Below the pieces are notes generated by a model. The model saw nothing but the letters and a program-made list of their open reading frames with translations, was not told where the DNA came from and did not search any database. Source: Arthrobacter sp. Soil762 (lineage in GTDB: Bacteria > Actinomycetota > Actinomycetes > Actinomycetales > Micrococcaceae). Taken from it: a stretch of DNA of 64,000 bases. A program made the translations under genes and the position numbers. Position 1 is the first letter of the stretch; every line of letters starts with the position of its first letter. Shown one piece after another: positions 59,879 through 64,000 of this stretch. The stretch is taken from the NCBI RefSeq assembly GCF_001428335.1, contig NZ_LMSG01000001.1:62841-126840 (forward strand). The letters are read 5' to 3'.

Positions 59879-62425
59879 CTAGAGCCGGTTGACGTCGGTG
59901 ACACGGACCACTGCCGTACCGGTTTCATCGGAGGCCGCCAGGTCCACTTCCGCGGAGATGCCCCAGTCATGGTTGCTCGCCGGATCGTCGAAAATCTGCC
60001 GGACCTTCCACAGGCCTGGCTCCTCGGTGATCATGAGCAGTCCGGGACCCCGGGCATCCGGGCCGGTGCCAATGTCGTTGTGTTCGTCGAAGTAGTCGTC
60101 CAGGACGTCTTCCCAGCGGTTGGCATCCCAGCCCGCGCCGCCGTCGAGCTCGCCCAGGGCTTCGGCGTTTTCGTCCGCGAACAGTTCCACGCGGCGGAAC
60201 ATCTCGTTGCGGACCATCACGCGGAAGGCACGGATGTTGGACGTCAGCGACGGCGGCGGGGGAGGGGGAGCGTCGTGCGGGGTGGGCATCGCGCCGGACG
60301 TCAGCTCCTCCCATTCGTCCAGGAGGCTGGAGTCCACTTGCCGCACCAGCTCGCCCAGCCAGGCGATGAGGTCTTCAAGGTCTTCCCGAAGCATGTCCTG
60401 CGGTACGGTCTGGCGCAGCGCCTTGAAGCAGTCGGCGAGGTAGCGCAGCACAATGCCCTCGGAGCGGGCCAGCCCGTAGAACTGGACAAATTCGCCGAAG
60501 TTCATGGCCCGCTCGTACATGTCGCGGACCACGGACTTGGGCGCCAGTTCAAAGTCGCCCACCCAGGGGGCGGCCTTGCGGTAGACCTCGAAGGCTTCGC
60601 CCAGGAGTTCGGCGAGCGGCTGCGGATAGGTGACTTCCTCCAGCATGGCCATGCGCTGGTCGTACTCGATGCCGTCAGCCTTCATCGCGGCAATCGCTTC
60701 CCCGCGGGCCTTCTTCTGTTGGGCGGAGAGGATCTGGCGGGGCTTTTCGAGGGTCGCCTCGATCACGGACACCACGTCCAGGGCGTACGACGGCGAATCC
60801 GGGTCGAGGAGCTCCAGCGCCGCCAGCGCAAACGGCGAGAGCGGCTGGTTCAGGGCAAAGTTTGCCTGCAGATGGACGGTGAGCCGTACTGTCCTGCCGT
60901 CATGGCCCTGCTCTTCTGCCGGGATGCGCTCCACCACCTCAGCGGCGAGGAGCTCACGATAGATTCCCAGGGCTTTCTTCATCAGCCGCAGCTGTGAGGA
61001 CCGGGTCTCGTGGTTTTCGGTCAGCAGCCGGCGGGCTGCTGTGAACGGGTCGCCGGGCCGTTCCATCAGGTTCATCAGCATCGAATGCGTCACGCTGAAG
61101 CTGGACGTCAAAGGATCGGGCACGGATTCCACGAGGCGCTTGAAGGTGGGTTCACCCCAGGAGACGAAGCCCTCCGGCGGCTTCTTTTTGACCACCTGGC
61201 GGAGCTTCTTCTGGTCGTCACCAAATTTGGCGGTGGCCTTGGCCATCGCCTTCACGTTTTCGATGACGTGCTCGGGTGCCTGGACCACCACTGTCCCCGC
61301 GGTGTCATACCCGGCGCGGCCGGCCCTTCCGGCAATCTGGTGGAACTCCCGGGAGTTAAGCGGGCGGGTGCGGACGCCGTCGTACTTGCTCAGTGCGGTG
61401 AGCAACACGGTGCGGATGGGCACATTGATCCCCACGCCCAGTGTGTCCGTACCGCAGATCACCTTGAGCAGGCCCGCCTGGGCGAGCTGCTCCACAAGCC
61501 TGCGGTACTTCGGCAGCATGCCGGCGTGATGGACCCCGATACCGTGGCGGACCAGCCGGTTGAGCGTCTTGCCGAAGCCTGCGGCGAAACGGAAATTCGC
61601 GATCAGCTCCGCAATTTTGTCCTTCTCCTCGCGGGTGCACACGTTGATGCTCATCAGTGTCTGGGCCCGGTCAATGGCCTCGATCTGGCTGAAGTGCACC
61701 ACATAGGCGGGCACCTGGCGCGTGGAGAGGAGTTCCTCGAGTGTTTCGTGGACCGGCGTCTGGTGGTAGTAGTAATGCAGCGGAATGGGGCGCTCGGCTG
61801 AACTGACGGTGGTGGTGGGGCGGCCCGTAAGTTCGGTGATGCCGGCCTCGAACCGGCTGACATCACCCAGGGTTGCGGACATCAGAAGGAACTGGGCCTG
61901 GGGCAGTTCCAGCAGCGGGACCTGCCAGGCCCAACCACGCTGGGGGTCGGAGTAGAAATGGAATTCGTCCATGATGACCGCACCGAGTTCGGCGTCGGCA
62001 CCTTCGCGGAGGGCGATGTTCGCGAGAATTTCTGCCGTGCAGCAGATGATCGGCGCGTTCTGGTTGACGCCGGAGTCACCCGTGATCATGCCGACGTTTT
62101 CTGCACCGAAGATGTCGCAAAGGGCAAAGAACTTCTCCGAGACCAGCGCCTTAATGGGGGCGGTGTAGTAACTGCGCTGGCCCCGCGCCATGGCCTGGAA
62201 GTGCGCCGCGATGGCCACCAGCGATTTGCCGGAGCCCGTCGGCGTGGCGAGGATGACGTTGGCTCCGGTGGCGAGCTCCATGATGGCCTCGTCCTGGGCA
62301 GCGTACAGTTCCAGGCCCCGGCTTTCGGTCCACTCAAGGAATTGGGTGTACAGGGCGTCCGGGTCGATGCCTGCGCCGGAGGGGTCTGAGGCGGACAGGA
62401 CAGGCAGCTGGTCAACGAGTTTCAT
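59879..62425 (-). CDS. DEAD/DEAH-box RNA helicase with DUF3516
   Basis: An 848-residue superfamily 2 helicase. Motif I is ATPTGSGKS (60-68), motif II is MDEFHFYSD near 151, motif III is LMSATLG near 182, and motif VI is FHQIAGRAGRAGYD near 366. This is the Ski2/Mtr4-like group; DUF3516 occupies the C-terminal half in actinobacterial members. A Pro-rich insert (APPPPPPS) lies near residue 710. These proteins are thought to unwind RNA, with no defined partner. TAAGCT complementary to 62434-62439 lies eight bases before the ATG. It ends 11 bases before the CoA-transferase start on the same strand. Confidence 0.92.
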   Translation of the reverse strand: MKLVDQLPVLSASDPSGAGIDPDALYTQFLEWTESRGLELYAAQDEAIMELATGANVILATPTGSGKSLVAIAAHFQAMARGQRSYYTAPIKALVSEKFFALCDIFGAENVGMITGDSGVNQNAPIICCTAEILANIALREGADAELGAVIMDEFHFYSDPQRGWAWQVPLLELPQAQFLLMSATLGDVSRFEAGITELTGRPTTTVSSAERPIPLHYYYHQTPVHETLEELLSTRQVPAYVVHFSQIEAIDRAQTLMSINVCTREEKDKIAELIANFRFAAGFGKTLNRLVRHGIGVHHAGMLPKYRRLVEQLAQAGLLKVICGTDTLGVGINVPIRTVLLTALSKYDGVRTRPLNSREFHQIAGRAGRAGYDTAGTVVVQAPEHVIENVKAMAKATAKFGDDQKKLRQVVKKKPPEGFVSWGEPTFKRLVESVPDPLTSSFSVTHSMLMNLMERPGDPFTAARRLLTENHETRSSQLRLMKKALGIYRELLAAEVVERIPAEEQGHDGRTVRLTVHLQANFALNQPLSPFALAALELLDPDSPSYALDVVSVIEATLEKPRQILSAQQKKARGEAIAAMKADGIEYDQRMAMLEEVTYPQPLAELLGEAFEVYRKAAPWVGDFELAPKSVVRDMYERAMNFGEFVQFYGLARSEGIVLRYLADCFKALRQTVPQDMLREDLEDLIAWLGELVRQVDSSLLDEWEELTSGAMPTPHDAPPPPPPSLTSNIRAFRVMVRNEMFRRVELFADENAEALGELDGGAGWDANRWEDVLDDYFDEHNDIGTGPDARGPGLLMITEEPGLWKVRQIFDDPASNHDWGISAEVDLAASDETGTAVVRVTDVNRL

Positions 62426-62522
62426 TGATTTCCAGCTTAGTGCCCAGCCGGTGCCGGATATCCGGGCGGGCCCGGGTTAGGCTCGCGGTACTGCCAGACA
62501 GCACCCGGCGATGGAGGTAACT

Positions 62523-63308
62523 GTGAAGTGGGACCCCGTAAAGTACGTCCAGTTCGGCGATTACCGTGACCGGCCGTTTTTCGACCTGACGGGGCGGATC
62601 CAGGCCAACCGGCCACAGCACGTTGTGGACCTGGGATGTGGTCCGGGAAACCTCACGGCCACCCTCGCCAGGAGATGGCCGGAAGCGCAAGTGGTGGGGC
62701 TCGATTCGTCCAGGGAAATGCTGGACAAAGCCGCCGCGCACGCAGCCAGGCATGCGGGCCTCACCTTCGAGGTGGCGGATATCGCAAACTGGACACCTCC
62801 CGCTGAAACCGACGTGGTGGTCACCAACGCCGCGCTTCAGTGGGTGCCGGGGCATCAGGATATGCTGGCCGGCTGGCTTGCGGCGCTCAAGCCCGGTGCC
62901 TGGTTCGCCATGCAAGTGCCGGGGAACTTCTATGCCCCGTCCCATGCCCTGATGCGGGAACTTGCAGGTTCGGCACGCTGGTCGCCCCAGCTCGACGGCG
63001 TACTTCGCGGTGGAGAGTCCGTGGGGGAGCCCGCAGATTACCTCGGCCTCATGCTGGACGCGGGCTGCACGGCGGACGCCTGGGAATCCACATACCAGCA
63101 GGTCCTCACTGGAACGGATCCGGTGCTGGACTGGGTGCGCAGCACGGCATTGCGCCCGGTCGTGGCGTTACTTTCAGCCGAGGACGGGCACGCCTTTGAA
63201 GCGGAGTATGCTGCAGCCCTGCTGTCCGCATACCCGGCAACGGCACATGGCACGGTGTTTCCGTTCCGGCGGATCTTTGCCGTGGCGCAAAAGCAGCCAC
63301 GCGCATAA
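62523..63308 (+). CDS. tam: Trans-aconitate 2-methyltransferase-like protein
   Basis: About 261 residues of a class I SAM methyltransferase. It begins KWDPVKYVQFGDYRDRPFFD, a typical Tam start, then VVDLGCGPGNLTATLA (SAM motif I, about residues 34-49), VVGLDSSREMLDKA, and VVTNAALQWVPGH. Tam methylates trans-aconitate, which otherwise inhibits aconitase. GTG 62523 has GGAGGT four bases upstream and is preferred over ATG 62511, which lies in that ribosome site. It is divergent from the helicase gene. Confidence 0.9.
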   Translation: MKWDPVKYVQFGDYRDRPFFDLTGRIQANRPQHVVDLGCGPGNLTATLARRWPEAQVVGLDSSREMLDKAAAHAARHAGLTFEVADIANWTPPAETDVVVTNAALQWVPGHQDMLAGWLAALKPGAWFAMQVPGNFYAPSHALMRELAGSARWSPQLDGVLRGGESVGEPADYLGLMLDAGCTADAWESTYQQVLTGTDPVLDWVRSTALRPVVALLSAEDGHAFEAEYAAALLSAYPATAHGTVFPFRRIFAVAQKQPRA

Positions 63309-63452
63309 ACTCCATTCGTTTGAAGTTCTCTGGTCGGTAATGCCTTATGACTGAGAAGAGAATGTGATGCTGGTTACAATGACGACAGCGGCTTCTGGGG
63401 ATGGCAAATGGCCGGACCCTCATCGGCCTCCCAAATCCGTCCTGGAGGTGCG

Positions 63453-64000
63453 ATGCTTTTCGGCTTGATGACCCGGCTGCTGGCTGGCCACAAGGGCGCC
63501 GTAACCGCGATCGTTGCTCTCCAGCTTGTCCAGACCGCAGGCAACCTGCTGCTGCCCACCATCAACGCCGCCATCATCGACGACGGCATCGTTGCGGGGA
63601 ACACGCCGGAAATCTTCCGCCTGGGCACTGTCATGGTTCTCATAGCTGCGGTCCAGGCTTCGGCGGCCATCGCCGCGGGCTACTTCGGGGCAGTGGTTGC
63701 CATGAAGCTCGGGCACCAGCTGCGCGGCGAGGTCTTCAGCAGGATCCAGTCGCTTTCTACGCAGGAAATCGCAGCCTTCGGCACGCAAAGCCTCGTTACC
63801 AGGGCCACCAACGACACCCAGCAGATCCAGTCGTTCGCCGTCCTGGTCTTCACCATGCTTGTGGCGGCCCCCGTGATGGCGGCCGGGGGCGTCTTACTGG
63901 CGTGGCAGCAGGACATGGTGCTTTCAAGCGTCGTGATGGTCATCATGCCCATACTTCTGCTCATCATGTATCTCATCGTCCGGCGCCTCGTTCCCCTGTA
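63453..64000 (+). CDS. ABC transporter, membrane domain of a half-transporter, 5' part
   Basis: ATG 63453 follows GGAGG and the frame stays open to the end of the window (about 182 residues). The sequence has hydrophobic helices with AIVALQLVQTAGNLLLPTIN, then LGHQLRGEVFSRIQSLSTQE and SLVTRATNDTQQIQSF, which is the coupling-helix pattern of type I ABC exporters (ABC_membrane domain fused to an ATPase). The nucleotide-binding domain would lie beyond the window. TACAAT at 63375-63380 may be its -10 box. Such genes often occur in heterodimer pairs for drug or lipid export. Confidence 0.88.
   Translation, partial: MLFGLMTRLLAGHKGAVTAIVALQLVQTAGNLLLPTINAAIIDDGIVAGNTPEIFRLGTVMVLIAAVQASAAIAAGYFGAVVAMKLGHQLRGEVFSRIQSLSTQEIAAFGTQSLVTRATNDTQQIQSFAVLVFTMLVAAPVMAAGGVLLAWQQDMVLSSVVMVIMPILLLIMYLIVRRLVPL

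Noticed and set aside
1-64000. tRNA or rRNA genes
   Set aside because: I looked through the intergenic stretches for cloverleaf features and conserved rRNA segments and found none; without a covariance search a missed tRNA cannot be fully excluded.

Overview
The window is GC-rich actinobacterial chromosome, most likely from Arthrobacter or a close relative (Micrococcaceae). The signs are GTG/TTG starts, dephospho-CoA kinase fused to a GrpB-like domain, an Eis-type acetyltransferase, HrpB, a FusA2-type EF-G paralogue, a DUF222/HNH (13E12-type) gene, the polA - rpsA - coaE - uvrB - terC gene order, and many genes whose -10 box lies only 6-8 bases before the start codon, as in leaderless transcripts. 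Identifications rest on reading motifs by eye; no database search was possible.

Positions 1-12.3 kb: after the end of an aldose 1-epimerase-like gene comes a catabolic island. The left arm (minus strand) is an MHS-type transporter, a RidA protein and an RraA-like protein in an overlapping operon. A small conserved-looking gene and a PucR-type regulator follow. The right arm (plus strand) is a second MHS transporter, a ThDP enzyme, an aldehyde dehydrogenase, a YtcJ-like amidohydrolase and an M20 N-carbamoylase/allantoate-type hydrolase. Both arms have CRP-like boxes upstream. The substrate is unknown; the enzymes suggest an amide- or ureido-containing compound degraded through an imine, a 2-oxo acid and an aldehyde.

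12.3-20.3 kb: a decayed stretch with remnants of a sugar isomerase/epimerase, a dehydrogenase and a DUF4389 protein, then rsgA, a DHFR-like reductase, a truncated monooxygenase remnant, a histidine phosphatase, an alpha/beta hydrolase, a stand-alone 5'-3' exonuclease and a frameshifted DUF222/HNH gene with a direct repeat upstream.

20.3-40 kb: 2H phosphoesterase, EF-G paralogue, MFS transporter, secreted gamma-glutamyltransferase, HrpB helicase, a 50-residue ORF beneath a DasR/NagR-like operator, a hydrolase, a LigD-type polymerase, a Sua5/YciO protein, a ZIP transporter, and an APC/KUP-like permease divergent from a shortened KdpD-like kinase and a KdpE-like regulator. VOC and HAD-like genes follow, then a Pit phosphate transporter with a possible PHO box.

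40-64 kb: mostly core genes. These are polA, an Eis-like acetyltransferase, a polysaccharide deacetylase lipoprotein, rpsA, yigZ/coaE on a shared back-to-back promoter, uvrB, terC under a probable manganese (yybP-ykoY) riboswitch, a frameshifted MFS gene, a peptidase-like hydrolase, a CoA-transferase with unusual domain order, a DUF3516 helicase, a Tam-like methyltransferase and the start of an ABC exporter. I saw no tRNA, rRNA, CRISPR array, insertion sequence or prophage.
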